DNA of 64,000 nucleotides from Sphagnum magellanicum. Lineage: Eukaryota; Streptophyta; Sphagnopsida; Sphagnales; Sphagnaceae. The translations under genes were made by a program, and so were the position numbers. Below, piece after piece: positions 48,825-60,039 of this stretch. Under the pieces are notes generated by a model, which saw nothing but the letters and a program-made list of their open reading frames with translations, was not told where the DNA came from and did no database searches. How positions within the stretch are numbered: the first letter of the stretch is position 1; every line of letters begins with the position of its first letter. The DNA lies in NCBI GenBank assembly GCA_021904315.1, contig CM038914.1, positions 8,370,001-8,434,000 on the forward strand, given 5' to 3'.

Positions 48825-49566
48825 TTTTGGAATTTATTTGAATTTTCAGTGACAAAAATCACTTAAAAATCAATATCTCCCATATTTCTGAATCCAAATC
48901 TTAACCAAATAAATTCCATTAAATCCTGCTCATCAAGATCTTTCCAACAACACCAAATGCACATTCCAATTCCTTCGAAATTTTCAGGTACAATTTAATT
49001 TAATTTAATTTTCAGTGAAGAAATCATTCAATATTCAAGAACTTTTGCACCGCAAGTCCAAACGTCATCATGGAACCAAGCTGATGCACCCCTTCTCCTC
49101 TAGAGCTTTCCAAAGGGACCAAAAATGCAATTTGAAGCATCTCGGCTTGGTCGATTTCATAAGTACAAACAAAACAAAACAAACTACCTTCCTTCGTAGA
49201 TCGTAGTTTGTTTTGTTTTGTTGTTATGAGATCCACCGAACCAGGATTCTTCAGATCGTGTTCTTGGTGTCTTTGGAAAGCTCTGGATGAGGAGGGGTGT
49301 ATGGGCTTTGGTTCCATGACATTTTGGACTTGTGGTGCAAAAGTTCTTGAATATTGAATGATTTTTTCACTAAAAATTAAATTAAATTAAATTAAATTGT
49401 ACCTGAGATTTTCGAAGGAATTGGAATGTGCCTTTGGTGTTGTTGGAAAGATCTTGATGAACAGGATTTAATGGAATTTATTTTGGTAAGATTTGGATTC
49501 AGAATGTGGGAGATAATTGATTTTTAAATGATTTCTGACATTGAAAATTCAAATAAATTCCAAAAA
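48825..49566. repeat. 742-bp palindrome (two ~363-bp inverted arms, 15-bp spacer)
   Basis: Left arm 48825-49187 and right arm 49203-49566 are inverted copies of one repeat. They contain ATTCCAATTCCTTCGAAA-like, AGAGCTTTCCAA and ACAAAACAAACTAC segments and meet at 49188-49202. The right arm continues to about 49845 as the same repeat that appears once at 55487-56125. The AGAGCTTTCCAA..CCAA.. style resembles plant LTR sequence, but the family is unproven. Both copies look old and incomplete. Confidence 0.85.
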
Positions 49567-49845
49567 AGACCAGGTTTTGGAAGGAAACATCAGTTGAGGA
49601 CGAGGTAACACTTGGGCCAATGGCACAGGACACACTAGTACATATTAAGATAAGGTGTTTATTTTATTTTTTTTATTTTTTTTTATTTTATTTGTGGCCA
49701 CACCTCAACCTTCTTTTAAACTATGGAAAATTCTTGTGACACTTTTGGGACCATTGGAAAGCCCTTTTACAAGGCAATGTGCACATTTGTCATTTTTCAC
49801 ACAAATTTCAGACCAATGGAGTAAAAGTTACGGAATTTAGAGTGA
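49567..49845 (-). repeat. Outer part of the dispersed repeat next to the palindrome
   Basis: Homologous in reverse to 55487-55746. Shared pieces are CCAGGTTTTGGAAGG, ACACTTGGGCCAA.GGCACAGG, TTGGAAAGCCC and ATGTGCA..TTTGTCATTTT. It shows the repeat is at least 640 bp long and extends beyond the palindrome arm. Confidence 0.7.
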
Positions 49846-50178
49846 ATTTTTGTCATATCCGGAGATTATTTACAAATTATAAAAAATTAGTTCATTCATC
49901 ATATTGGCTTTTTTTTGGCTTGCTCTTCTTTCATGTCTCAAAACCTTAAAGAGTCAATGACACTTGGGGTTCACACTTGAGCCAATAAGAGATCACATTC
50001 ACACTTGTTATACACATCTTGACTAACAACACTTGGAACCATTTTAATCAATCCATCCATCCATCACCTTTTTCATCATCATCATTGGCCCTTTAGTTTT
50101 ACTCTTTCACATTAGATGACAAATTTTTCATTGGCCACCATTCTATTTGCCCTTCCATGGTCTTATTATGTCTCTTGG
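49846..50178. other. AT-rich spacer
   Basis: Nothing was recognised apart from a short (ATCC)n run near 50050. Confidence 0.4.
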
Positions 50179-50404
50179 AGACTTGAAGAAGTTTTCTTGG
50201 CAAGTTGTATCTCTTATGACCTTGAAGATGATTGAAGCAATTTTTTGGGCAAGTTATATTCCTCATGACCTTGAAGATGATCGAAGAGGTTTTCTTTGGC
50301 AAGTTGTGTCCCTTATAACCTTGAAGATGATTGAAGAGGTGATTTTGACAAGTTGTATCTCTTATGACCTTGAAGATGATCGAAGAGGTTTCTTTGGCAA
50401 GTTA
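50179..50404. repeat. 49-50 bp tandem repeat, about five units
   Basis: Units share GACCTTGAAGATGAT(T/C)GAAG and GGCAAGTTGTATCTCTTAT. Unit length is not a multiple of three (49, 50, 49), so the open frame across it is not evidence of coding. Confidence 0.88.
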
Positions 50405-50587
50405 GGGTTAGGGTTGTGATTTGGATCCCAATTTAGGGTTTTGCCATCATTGATTCTTTAGAGTCTTCTTCTCGATAACTTTGTCTATACCACCAGGCCA
50501 ACGGCTTCTTGAGCTATTTAAATTAAAAATAAAAATATATCTTCTGTTACAACAACAACAAGGAATTTGGGGATGATATGAAGAAAA

Positions 50588-50808
50588 TAACCCTAAACCT
50601 CGAGCATGCCCTAAACCCTAAACCTCGAGCATGCCCTAAACCCTAAACCTCGAGCATGCCCTAAACCCTAAACCTCAAGCATGCCCTTAACCCTAAACCT
50701 CGAGCGTGCCCTAAACCCTAAACCTCGAGCATGCCCTTAACCCTAAACCTCAAGCATGCATGCCCTTAACCCTAAACCTCGAGCATGCCCTTAACCCTAA
50801 ACCTTTCC
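50588..50808. repeat. Telomere-variant minisatellite, ~25-bp unit, eight copies
   Basis: The unit consists of two telomere repeats (CCCTAAA CCCTAAA, or CCCTTAA CCCTAAA in later units) followed by CCTCGAGCATG. Eight CCT-C(G/A)AGC(A/G)TG blocks were counted. Single TTAGGG-like units occur nearby at about 50405 and 51075. Confidence 0.93.
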
Positions 50809-53800
50809 GATTCTTTATTTTTTTTTTCATAATTTTTTGGAGACCCGTGGGCATATTCCAAAATCAATTGTTTGCTGAATATTTAGAGAGCTACTTGTGT
50901 TGATGACCGGCGGGTATCTATCCATCATTCTAAGAACCACCCAACACTGGTTGTTATGATGCCTGTAAACTTGAGTTAGTGTGGCATGTAGAATTTTTAT
51001 TTATTTTTTAAATTAAGAAGGAAATGCATGTTTTCAGAAAAGGGGGATACGGAATAACAGAGGCTCTGATTAGGGTTTAGGGTTTTGGATTCTGCCATAT
51101 TGGAACCTCATTCTGGGGCTGAATAGCTTGGGCTACATGCCACCGTTGCAGAATCGGTCAACAAGCCATGCAGAATCTGCCCCACTGATAATTCTATTTG
51201 TACTGGGCAACAAAACGAGGGCACCCAGCAGGCAATTCCAATTCCCAGCAAGTCATTGGGCCGTAATTGGGGTGTGCTATGAATTGGAATCTGCCCTGGG
51301 TGGCCTGGAATCTGCAGGTAACTCCTCATGAATAAACCCAGACAATAAAATAATTAAATTTTTTTTTGGCATACTTGAAACATTTTCCAAAAGTATCAAT
51401 CACATGCCTAATGACACACACCCAACCGCCCAATTATTATTATTATTATTATTATTTCATACCTCAATTATTTTCTCAAATTAACAACATGCCTAACCCC
51501 AATAAATTAATATTATTATTAATAATATTAATAAATTAAGAAATGAAAATTTTATGAAATGGGTTTGGGGCCTATTTTGGTTTTGGGTCCATTTTCAAAA
51601 CTAGAGGCTAGTTCTCGGTTTTAGTTTTTGGTTGGTTTTTGGTTATGGATTTGGTTCTATTTTTATTTTTATTTTTTCCAAAATTTAAAATCGGTGCTCC
51701 AAGTACCCAATGGCTAGACCAAGAATTAGAACTGAAACTTGCCAAAAACTGAAATCAGCCAACATTGGTTTTTACATGTGTTGGGCAATTTTTTGATTTT
51801 GTTAAGAACCTCTTATTCTACATTTTTTGAATTTTAGAAATGAAACAACCTTTAGTTTAGTTTAGTTTAGTTTAGTTTTTTTTTAATTTTTTTTAAATTT
51901 TAATTTAAATAATTTTTAAATAAATAAATAAATTTATAAAATTCAAAACCTTCAATTCCGGTTCTTTAATGTTTTGTGAATCAAAAGAACCTTTGATTTT
52001 AAGTTTTTTAAGATTTTCAAAAAATTGATGGTTTTCATTCAAGAATTGCCAAAGAATCAACAATTTAAGGTAGTTTCTTTGACCTAGTTGCATCTCCAAC
52101 TTATCATTGATGATTACGATTTTCTAAACAACAAGGAAATAATAAAAGAAAACATTGTTGAGGACAATGAAGATTAAAATAAATAATAATGTGGGAGTTA
52201 TGAGCAATCCTAGTCTTAAAATTAGAGATTTAAAAAGAGAATTGGAAGAAAATGTTTAAGTTTACTATCAAATTTTACAAACAAAACAAGATGAGGAATC
52301 ATTTGTTGAAGAAGGATGACATGAATGAAGTTCTATGAACAAATGAAGAAGCAACTCATTGTGGAATGATTTTGCCCTTTCATGGCAAGTTGAAACTTCA
52401 AACAAAAAACTTCCTTGACTAGATCTAAACCTTATGATCTAGATGCATGAACCTCTATGGAACATGCTCATCCATCGTATGCACACATAGTACTCTAGAT
52501 ATCACTCATGCATTGAGTCAAGTTTGAGCCAAAACTATAATCTCTTCCTTATGGACAATGCCAATGAACAATGGCATCAATGTGAGACCATGACAAATGC
52601 ATGTGATGACATCAAAAAATAATGTTGATTTGCATCACGACGTGGGGAATGTATCAAGCGATGGGGTCAATGAAACGATTTCTTTCATGAACTAATCCAT
52701 AATTTCGTACCAAAGATAAATTGGAATTCCATAATTAAGCTTATAATAGCTTTGCAAAGATGGTGGAAAAACAATGTCATAATAATAATGAACTTCGAAA
52801 AGAACAAATGTTTCATTGGACCAAATGAATTGTCTACTGACCTAGATTGTAGATAAAACTTTCATGTATACTAATGATATTTGGTTCAAAGTTTTTAACG
52901 TAACTTCTCTCCACACATCTGCATCATAAAAAAATTATGGCCCACATTTCATGGGAATGGCTAGTTTAATGCATAGGTCCATACCATATTTTATACACTC
53001 TTCCTTCTTTATCTCTTTTGATTGATTGTCAATTGTCAATATCATTGTCTTTTTCTTTGCTCGCACCCATTTTTTGGTGTTTCTCTCTCTCGTATATATA
53101 TATAGTACATATGAGATTTTCATTTAAAATCACTGAATTTGGTGATTGTTTAAAAAACCTAAATATGTTAATGTTTTGAAATTCACTTCATAATTGGCTT
53201 CACTGGCTTCATTTTCACTTTAAGGTAAGTCACAAAATAGTATGTTTACCCTTTTGAGGATAAATTCCACTTACTTTTGAAGATTCCAAATGCTCTCTTC
53301 ATCATTATTTGCGTGTTTTATTGGACAAAGTTCCAATATATTTTATGTCAACTTTCAAAACATGCCTTCCTTTCTCAAATTTGAAAGGTCAATAAAACCA
53401 TATTATCATTGGACAAACATCAAAAGTTCATTTCATTGTTTTCTTTCCCATAATCATGTTTTTTCAAAAAAACCCATTCATGATTACAACTAGACCACAA
53501 AAGTTATAATCTTAAACCTTACACTTTGAATTAACAACCTATTGAAAGAAGTAAAAAAAAAACCATTCATAACAATAATATGACATTTTGTCAATGGCAA
53601 ATGGACAAATGAAAATGTGAGTACCATTTATTATTTCAATTGCATAAGGTAAAACTTCAAACATTATTGCTATGACTTTTATGATTTGAGTTATAGGATT
53701 CTAAGGTTTCATACTTTTGAAATTCTTGGACAATTTTTTTCATTGTAACTCTCAACCACTTTGTATGTAGATTGCCAAACATTGTGGACTTAGAAGTCCT

Positions 53801-55486
53801 AGGGTAGACATGCCAATGACCAAACATTTAATGTGTTGTAAGGTTAATTTTTTTGGACATTCCTCCATTGCCTTTGAAATTCAAAGAGATTGTAAACTTT
53901 CACTTGGCACATCCATAACCATGAAAATCACCCCCAAAAAAAAAGAAATGAGGAAGATATGAGGTTTTGAATTAAAGGGCCCAATGGTTGGTGACATTCA
54001 TGTTAAAACAATTTGTGATGTGAAACTTTAAATCCTTGTATTTTGTGATCTTAAACATTCATATTTTTCCATTTTATCTAGAGTCCAAAGAGTTTTGTAA
54101 AGCTATAGTTAGTGCATCTATAGTTTTTTTGATAATTCAAAATAAACAAAAAAAAAGAAGAAGATATGGGGTTTGAAATTAAGGGGATATAAATTTTTTT
54201 TCAAACATTTTGCAACTTGGACAAGTCATGCTTTTCATGCTTATGCTTGGTTGCTCCTTTGTTGTTAGAGTTCAAAAAGGTATTGTAGACCTTCACTTGG
54301 CACACCCATAACCATGAAAACCATTCAAAATGGACAAAAAATGAATAAGACATGGGTCAACATTTAATCATAAATGTGTGTTCAATGATGGGCGATTCTA
54401 TACTATTCAACCTTCAAAAATGATATGATGAGTTTTGTTTCTACCAACATGTTGTTTTTTTCATGGGTGTATCAATTCCAATTAATGAAAGATTGAATAG
54501 CTTGAACTTGAAGACATAGATGTGCCAAAACTTAACATCCTACTTGCTTGGAACCTTATCCTAAGGTAATACCGATGAACTCATTGTTTGAAGAATCATC
54601 AATCATGTTGCCACACTTATCTCAACATTGGACATCTCTCACATTTTTGATGAGCATGGCCATCAACATCATTGTTTCATAATTTTCATCATCACATGAT
54701 GAATCATTGTGAAGAAGATGATCACGGAGATACAAACTTGATATCGTGTCTCATTCATGTTGAAGCATTTTGGGGAAGAAACAATTGTTGAAATTGACAA
54801 GAGGAGAAAGGGGCAAAATTTTTAGAAAAATGAAAAATGAAATAAAAATTAAAATAATATGGGATGTCTTCTTGAGCCCATTGACTTTACACTCCTTGGC
54901 TTTGGGCCACTACAATACATTTATATATGGGCTCAAGGTGGCCCAAGATGGTGGGCCATAGAATTTTAATTGGGCAAGAAATTTTCCCTATTCCTATCCA
55001 TTACCTCTCTCTATCAACTAAAAGACCAATTGATTAGGCATATAGTAGTGCCTTGCTTGGATACCTACTTACTTGAAAAGACTTACTTGCACCTACTTAT
55101 TTACTCATCACTTAAGGGATGTTGTTGCAAAAAGATGACTTATTTACTCATCACTTAGGGGATGTTGTTGCAAAAAGATGAAAGCATTGTAGGAAAACAA
55201 GTAGATTACTTGTTGCTCACCTAAGACGCATTGATGTGGACCTACCTACATGGGCTCACCTACCTATCAAGTATCGACCCTTGTAGTCTAATGATAAATC
55301 AAACCTATTGATGCCAAAAGAAATACAACGTTGATGGGGAGGGGGAAAAGTGATGGGTTCACATAATATGTAAGCAAATCGTAGAAGGGTAGGTAGGTAG
55401 GTAGGTAGGTAGGTAGGTCATAGGTGTTGGGGGAGGTAAATAAAAGTTGGTGTTAAAAACTTTGGTGAATGTATCTAGATGAGGGT
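50809..55486. other. Gene-free AT-rich spacer with small repeats
   Basis: No gene was recognised. It contains (ATT)n at about 51438-51456, (TTTAG)n at 51855-51880, and two loosely similar segments (about 53870-53960 and 54260-54350) sharing TTCACTTGGCACA(T/C)CCATAACCATGAAAA. A 43-bp unit with CTCATCACTTA.GGGATG is tandemly duplicated at 55092-55180, and a (GGTA)n run lies at 55387-55420. Open frames are short and featureless. Confidence 0.45.
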
Positions 55487-56125
55487 TTGGGTTCTTCCCA
55501 TTTGATCTCAAAATCCGATTTTTCATTAACTTTTTCTTGCGTTGGTCTGAAAATTTCAAAATGACAAACATGCACATTCACTTCATTGAGGGCTTTCCAA
55601 CATACCAAAAGTGCAAGGAGCCCCATGGTTTGGTAGGGTTAAGGCATAGTCACAAAGAAAACAAACGCCTATCTTGGAACATAGACTAGTGTGGCCTGTG
55701 CCGTTGGCCCAAGTGTTACCACATCCTCAACTGGATTTTGCCTTCCAAAACCTGGTTTTTTGGAATTTATTTTTGAATTTTCAGCGGCAGAAATCACTTA
55801 AAAATCAATATCTCTCACATTCTGAATCCAAATCTTACCAAATAAATTCCATTAAATCCTACTCATCAAGATGTTTTCAACAAGACCAAAGGCACATTCC
55901 AATTCCTCCAAAATTTTCAGCTATGTTTTAATTTTATTTTCAGTAAAGAAATCATTCAATGTTCTATAACTTTTGCACTGCAAGTCCAACTGTCATGGAA
56001 CCAAGCCCATGCACCCCTCCTCATCAAGAGCTTTCCAAAGACACCAAGAACACAATCTGAAGCATCCCAGTTCAGTGGATCTAGTAACTACAAAACAAAA
56101 CAAACTACCTTCCTTCATAGATAGA
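55487..56125 (+). repeat. Dispersed repeat copy, related to the 48.8-49.8 kb palindrome
   Basis: About 640 bp collinear with the palindrome's left arm (from about 55747) and, inverted, with its right arm and outer extension. It shares AATCACTTAAAAATCAATATCT, AGAGCTTTCCAA and ACAAAACAAACTACCTTCC. It looks like an LTR-type fossil by style only; no coding part of an element was seen near it. Confidence 0.7.
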
Positions 56126-56484
56126 TGTGCAATTGGGCGCCAAAATTCCACGTACAATAATTTTCTGTATGTCTTTATTGTCACTAGGTGATTGCTGGAG
56201 TGCTTTGCTTGAGAAGATGGACAGATGGGTGTAGTAGGTACATAATGACCTTGTGATGCATTGTGAGCAATGGATGGTTGGTAGAGAGAAAACACTTTTC
56301 CATTGGGTTCCAATTCCCTAGCTAACCAGGGTGGTTAGCTCAGTAGCTGTTTTTACTACCTACCTGCTAACAACCCACTAGCCCTTTACCTTCATACTAA
56401 CCATCTGCATGCATCTAATTGCTTAGTAGCCACCTATTGTCCTACCTACCAACTTAGTGCGTGACCTATTTTTACAGGATGTAA
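56126..56484. other. Spacer
   Basis: No gene or recognisable repeat was found. Confidence 0.4.
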
Positions 56485-56861
56485 GACCATCTTCAGCAAT
56501 GCTCAGAATGTGACCCTGCAAAAATATTTTTCACATCCAAGTTTAATTATTTACTTGTTTGCAACCCCACCCATGAAACTGAAAATAGGACAGCAAATAG
56601 GTTGGGGGGGACTGCTAATAGCAAACCACCTGGACCAGTCACTATGATGGGCCGATCAGAAACAGTGACCAACAATCAGATCATATTTATTACACTCATT
56701 TCTGCAGGTGCACATTGTTGTTGCACCTTTCACCAGCCACTGCAAGCTGTGCAATTATGGTGAGCCAAAACCCCTTTCCTGAGCCAAACCGGGATATTTT
56801 GACTTTTCTTCATCAGCTTTTACTGTGCAGGATCACATACTGAGCACCACTGGAGATGCTC
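56485..56861. mobile_element. MITE copy 2 with TAA target duplication (Tourist/PIF-Harbinger-like)
   Basis: A 377-bp non-coding element flanked by an exact TAA on both sides (56482-56484 and 56862-56864). Terminal inverted repeats of ~40 bp begin GACCATCTTCAG on the left and GAGCATCTCCAG on the right (reverse complement) and share CTCAG(A/T)ATGTGA(C/T)CCTGCA. The TWA-type trinucleotide duplication is the mark of PIF/Harbinger-derived MITEs. It is homologous to 36355-36721. Confidence 0.82.
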
Positions 56862-57436
56862 TAAGAGCACGGTGGGAAGCAGGTTGAGCAGAGCCAGGTT
56901 AAGGATCAACAACAGCATAACTGCAATGTTACAAAGAAGCAGAGCACAGATTGTGTCACTGGCAGTGATTATTTTTCACAGAAACCTCTGTGGCACAAAG
57001 AGAGGACAAAGGCCATATAATAAGCCTTGAAAGTTTTGCACATAGAGGTTGCCACAATCAATATGCAACTCCATACAGTCCATAACACAAAAGTCCAGAA
57101 ACAAGCACTGGACTACAACAAAGCACTGTCACTCACACACTTGAGAAAACAGTGCTGACAATCTTCTTCATGTGGCTCTCACATAGTTTCTCCATCACAC
57201 ACAGACACAACACCTTTGATTTTTACTTTGTCCCCATGTAGCCTCAGATCCTCTCTTACCGGGTACATGCAAAGCTCCTGCAGCTGCCCCTCATTCTCAC
57301 TCCTCTTTGCATCTTTCTCATGAAACCCTACACACTGCACTTCCCATTACATTTCTATGTCAAAACTGCTTTTCTGAAACCCTAATTGACAGCTTCTCTG
57401 AAAGCTGAAAGGTTCTCCTTGTCTAAAGGATTTACC
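56862..57436. other. Spacer downstream of the SERF gene
   Basis: No gene was recognised. Confidence 0.4.
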
Positions 57437-58080
57437 TGTTATGAACTCACAGAACTTTTGCTCTGAATTCATAACCTTCAACATCTGCAGCATAATAGAA
57501 TGGAATGTGAAGGAAGTTTGTTAACCAAGTGATGGATAAAGCTTATTATGAATCCACAAGCTCTGAATTCATAACTGTCAACATGTGCAGTGGTATCTGA
57601 GCATGGTCGTGAAGGAATTTTGCAAACAAACTGATGGAAAAAGCTTGTTATGAATCCAGAAACTTTTGCTCTGAATTCATACCCATCAACATGTGCAATG
57701 GTATCTGAGCATGGATGTGAAGGAATTTGTAAACAAAGTGATGGAAAAAGCTTGTTATGAATCCAGAAACTTTTGCTCTGAATTCATACCTGTCAACATG
57801 TGCAATGGTATCTGAGCATGGATGTGAAGGAATTTTGTAAACAAAGTGATGGAAAAAGCTTGTTATGAATCCAGAAACTTTTGCTCTGAATTCATAACCA
57901 TCAACATGTGCAATGGTATCTGAGCATGGATGTGAAGGAATTTTGTAAACAAAGTGATGGAAAAAGCTTGTTATGAATCCAGAAACTTTTTCTCTGAATT
58001 CATAACCTTCAACTTGTGCAGCATCTGAGCATGGAATGTAAAGAAATTTTGTGTAAAACAAGGTGATGGACAAAAGCTTG
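57437..58080. repeat. ~107-bp tandem array, six units, just past the SERF stop codon
   Basis: Units share TTATGAATCCAGAAACTTTT, CTCTGAATTCATA, TCAACATGTGCAATGGTATC and GTGATGGAAAAAGCTTG. The central three are nearly identical and the outer ones diverged. The array ends 51 bases from the SERF stop codon (58131), so it probably lies in that gene's 3' UTR or just after it. Confidence 0.92.
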
Positions 58081-58130
58081 TACCAGAGTAGAGAGTTTCT
58101 TGAGAAGTCGAAAAGAGAAGAAGCACTTCA

Positions 58131-58310
58131 TTATTTGGCTTTGCCAGCAGCAGCAGCTTCTGCCTTCTTGGCTGCTTTCTCCTGCAAGGCCTTTCCATCT
58201 CTTTCTCGACGCTGCTCGGGGGTGAGACCATCATCTTTGGTCTTCAACTTTCCCCCATTCCTCGCTGCTGCCTTTTCTCTATCCTTCTCTCTCTGGTTCC
58301 CTCTCGTCAT
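58131..58310 (-). CDS. Small EDRK-rich factor (SERF/4F5 family) protein
   Basis: A 59-aa basic protein in one exon. It starts MTRGNQREKDREKAAARN, the 4F5/SERF N-terminal signature, and continues KTKDDGLTPEQRRERDGKALQEKAAKK with an Ala-rich tail, matching plant SERF-like proteins (~60-70 aa) along its full length. SERF proteins are short, charged and largely disordered; animal members bind and speed the aggregation of amyloid-type proteins, while the plant role is little known. The start was chosen where homology begins; the frame is open 22 codons further upstream without homology, and a CAG directly before the ATG leaves room for a leader intron. A 107-bp tandem array lies immediately downstream. 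Confidence 0.9.
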   Translation of the reverse strand: MTRGNQREKDREKAAARNGGKLKTKDDGLTPEQRRERDGKALQEKAAKKAEAAAAGKAK

Positions 58311-58800
58311 CTGTCCCTCCCCTTTAAAAGACACCAAACCAAACCACCAGAAAAGAGAGCCTCCAACAAACCCCAAACACCCACAACAAAGAGAGCACAG
58401 AAGAACAACAACGGCAAACAGTCTACGAGATTGCCTTTACAAAACAAACCCTAACATCAATAATGGAGAAGGGATAGAGAGAGAGTGAGGGGGGTGGGGG
58501 AGAAGAATCATGCGTGCAGAAGGAGAACATCTTGGGATTCTCTACTTTGTAGAAAGCATATCCTACTAAATAGTAGCTTAGCTAGGCAATGACTTTGTAG
58601 TCTGACTTTTTGTCTTCATTCTTCTTCTTCTGCACCCACCACAAAACAGGAGATTTTCTCCTCACTAAAAGAAGAGAAAGTTCTTTGCAGCAGCAGCAGC
58701 AGAAGCAGAAAAAACTCTTCTGTTCTTTTACATGGAGTTTTGACATGAGAAACAACAACTCCCCTTCTTTTATTGCTCCCCTTTCTTTCCTGAACTGAAA
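58311..58800. other. Upstream region of the SERF gene
   Basis: Probable leader and promoter of the - strand SERF gene, with GA/CT-rich stretches near 58475-58490 and TTC/CAG trinucleotide runs at 58617-58631 and 58686-58703. No other gene was recognised. Confidence 0.4.
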
Positions 58801-59214
58801 ATTTCATATCGACATCTTTTCTTCAATTTTGTTGTTGCTCTTCTTCTTCAGTCTTCTTCTTCCATGGCATTCTTTCTTGGCCATTGCTTTCCCCTTTTGG
58901 ACTTTGGTTTATGGGTGTTTGAATTCATCGCTGCAATGGGTACCTTACCTTCTTCAAAATGGGGTTTCAAAATGTCTTATTTGTGGAGTTTCGCTGTGCA
59001 ATCTCATTTCATATCAACATCTTTTCTTCAATTTTGTTGTTGCTCTTCTTCTTCAGTCTTCTTCTTCCATGGCTTTCTTTGTTGGCCATTGCTTTCCCTT
59101 TTTGGACTTATGTTTATGGGTGTTTGAATCCATAGCAGCAATGGGTACCTATCTTCTTCAGAATGGAGTTTGAAAATGTGTTTTTGGTGGAGTTTTTCTC
59201 CGCAATCTCATTTC
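58801..59214. repeat. 205-bp tandem duplication
   Basis: Two units (58801-59005 and 59006-59214) are about 90% alike by eye. Both begin ATTTCATATC(G/A)ACATCTTTT and include CTTCTTCCATGGC and GCAATGGGTACCT. Short frames exist in both copies, but no known protein is apparent. Confidence 0.9.
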
Positions 59215-60039
59215 TTGCTCAGTATTCTTGGGCTTGTCCACTAAGGATTTGCCATATATATTACCAGTGAAATTATCTGGATGGCTTGATTTTTTTTTAA
59301 CTTGATCATATTCCTTGTGCAAGCAATTTTTCTTCTCACCTACTAGTGCTGGACCCATATGATCTTTTGGAGAGAGACCAGCCAGTACAGGTATCAAAAT
59401 GTTCAAGAGAAAAAAAGAACAAAGTCTTGTTATGCCAAGCATCTCCAAAATCACAACCCTATGATGGTTATACATATTCATCACTTAATTCATTGCAAAC
59501 TGGTAGCAATAAAAGTAGGCAGTTTTCAATTTTGGTACCAGCTTCACATCCCCATACTGGTCTGTTTTCAATTAAAAGTCATCATACACCAATGCAAAAA
59601 GTACCTCTTTCTCTGTGCCCATCTTGCACTTTCCCCAATCCCTAGTTTTGCTGCTTCCTTGGTCGGCAATAACTCACGGGATTGAGCTCTCTGTTAGAAG
59701 TCAAATTGTCCCCTGGGATGATAGAAGACTCATATGCTTTTCATTCAATTTCCAGCACAGTTCATTGACTCCATCTACACTTCTACGTCTTTCTGCAACT
59801 GCATAGGATACAAAATGCGATTTGATCCACTGCAAAGTTTTCTTTTTTGAGTTCATGGGATGTACAAGGCTTGTACACTGCACATGATGGGCATACAATC
59901 TGATCAAGCAGTACGCAGTAAGAACTACTTGCTTGAAAAGGAGACCCATGGGTTTGCAGCATACAGCATCAACTATGTACCTCTCAAAACTGTCTCACAG
60001 ACCCACTATTCCACCTCCCCACTGGTTTGCCTCTTACTT
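59215..60039. other. 3' flank of the O-fucosyltransferase-like gene
   Basis: Probably includes the 3' UTR of the - strand gene that stops at 60040. Two overlapping + frames (59346-59645 and 59359-59685, ~100 aa each) are open but unlike any family I know. Confidence 0.4.

Noticed and set aside
48825-49845. Calling the palindrome repeat a defined LTR retrotransposon
   Set aside because: Only an LTR-like style was seen; no coding region, primer-binding site or paired ends were found, so it is left unclassified.
50147-50419. 90-aa repeat protein
   Set aside because: Unit lengths of 49-50 bases shift the frame from unit to unit, so no consistent protein repeat is encoded.
57648-58073. 141-aa repetitive frame as a real protein gene
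   Set aside because: Its openness follows from near-identical ~108-bp units; outer units break the period and no start context or homology supports it. Kept only as a repeat.
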